A stretch of DNA of 5,418 nucleotides, taken from NCBI GenBank assembly GCA_964645985.1, contig CAZYCC010000101.1, positions 1 to 5,418 on the forward strand, written 5' to 3'. The position numbers were made by a program, and so were the translations under genes. This document shows, piece after piece, positions 5,342 through 5,418 of this stretch; the first letter of the stretch is position 1; every line of letters begins with the position of its first letter. Origin of the DNA: CAZYCC01 sp964645985 (GTDB lineage: Bacteria; Bacillota; Clostridia; Oscillospirales; CAG-272). The notes below the pieces were generated by a model that saw only the letters and a program-made list of their open reading frames with translations, was not told where the DNA came from and made no database searches.

Positions 5342-5395
5342 GTGGCGGGAGCCGCCACCTCGAGGTCCCCGAGGAGTGCTCTTTCCCGAAAGAGC
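5342..5395. repeat. Cluster of three tight hairpins at the window edge
   Basis: GTGGCGG-GAG-CCGCCAC (5342-5358), CCTCG/CGAGG (5358-5362 with 5370-5374), and GCTCTTTC-CC-GAAAGAGC (5378-5395) follow one another with hardly any spacing. The last could aid termination of prfB, but no U tract follows. The dense packing recalls 264-454 and also follows a ~55-bp repeat array. The window ends before any closing outer stem could be seen. Confidence 0.55.
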
Positions 5396-5418
5396 CCTCC
5401 CCCGGCTCTCTCGAGAAG

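Overview
The window looks like a GC-rich member of the Clostridia (Bacillota), of the gut/rumen Oscillospirales or Christensenellales type. This is inferred from clear AGGAGG ribosome binding sites, housekeeping-sigma promoters matching TTGACA/TATAAT, a secreted peptidase ending in a type I dockerin, and a release factor 2 of clostridial type. I cannot name a species from the sequence.

Layout. Positions 1-540 hold no gene. They contain degenerate ~55-bp repeats (about 78-207) followed by a densely packed multi-branched inverted-repeat element (264-454). A tRNA-Val(GAC) gene lies on the minus strand (568-644), with its own promoter (655-683) and an intrinsic terminator directly after the encoded CCA (540-568). 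The 645-1097 gap holds a hairpin, two copies of a 19-bp repeat, an AT-rich island with an operator-like palindrome, and the promoter and leader of the next gene. A 740-residue secreted M28-family metallopeptidase with PA, InlB-B-like and dockerin modules fills 1098-3320 and is followed by a strong terminator (about 3364-3398). The 632-bp gap to the next gene carries minus-strand copies of the same ~55-bp repeat family, a third copy of the 19-bp repeat, and a consensus promoter. prfB (release factor 2) occupies 3953-5071. Positions 5072-5418 hold four more ~55-bp repeat units and then a cluster of tight hairpins that continues towards the window edge.

The three genes are transcribed independently, each with its own promoter, and do not form an operon: translation elongation (tRNA), translation termination (RF2) and extracellular proteolysis. 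The unusual content is intergenic. One degenerate repeat family occupies all three large gaps, and in the two flanking gaps it is followed by packed hairpins, as if array plus hairpin cluster were a recurring composite element of this genome. I see no transposase, integrase, CRISPR array, toxin-antitoxin pair or defence gene.
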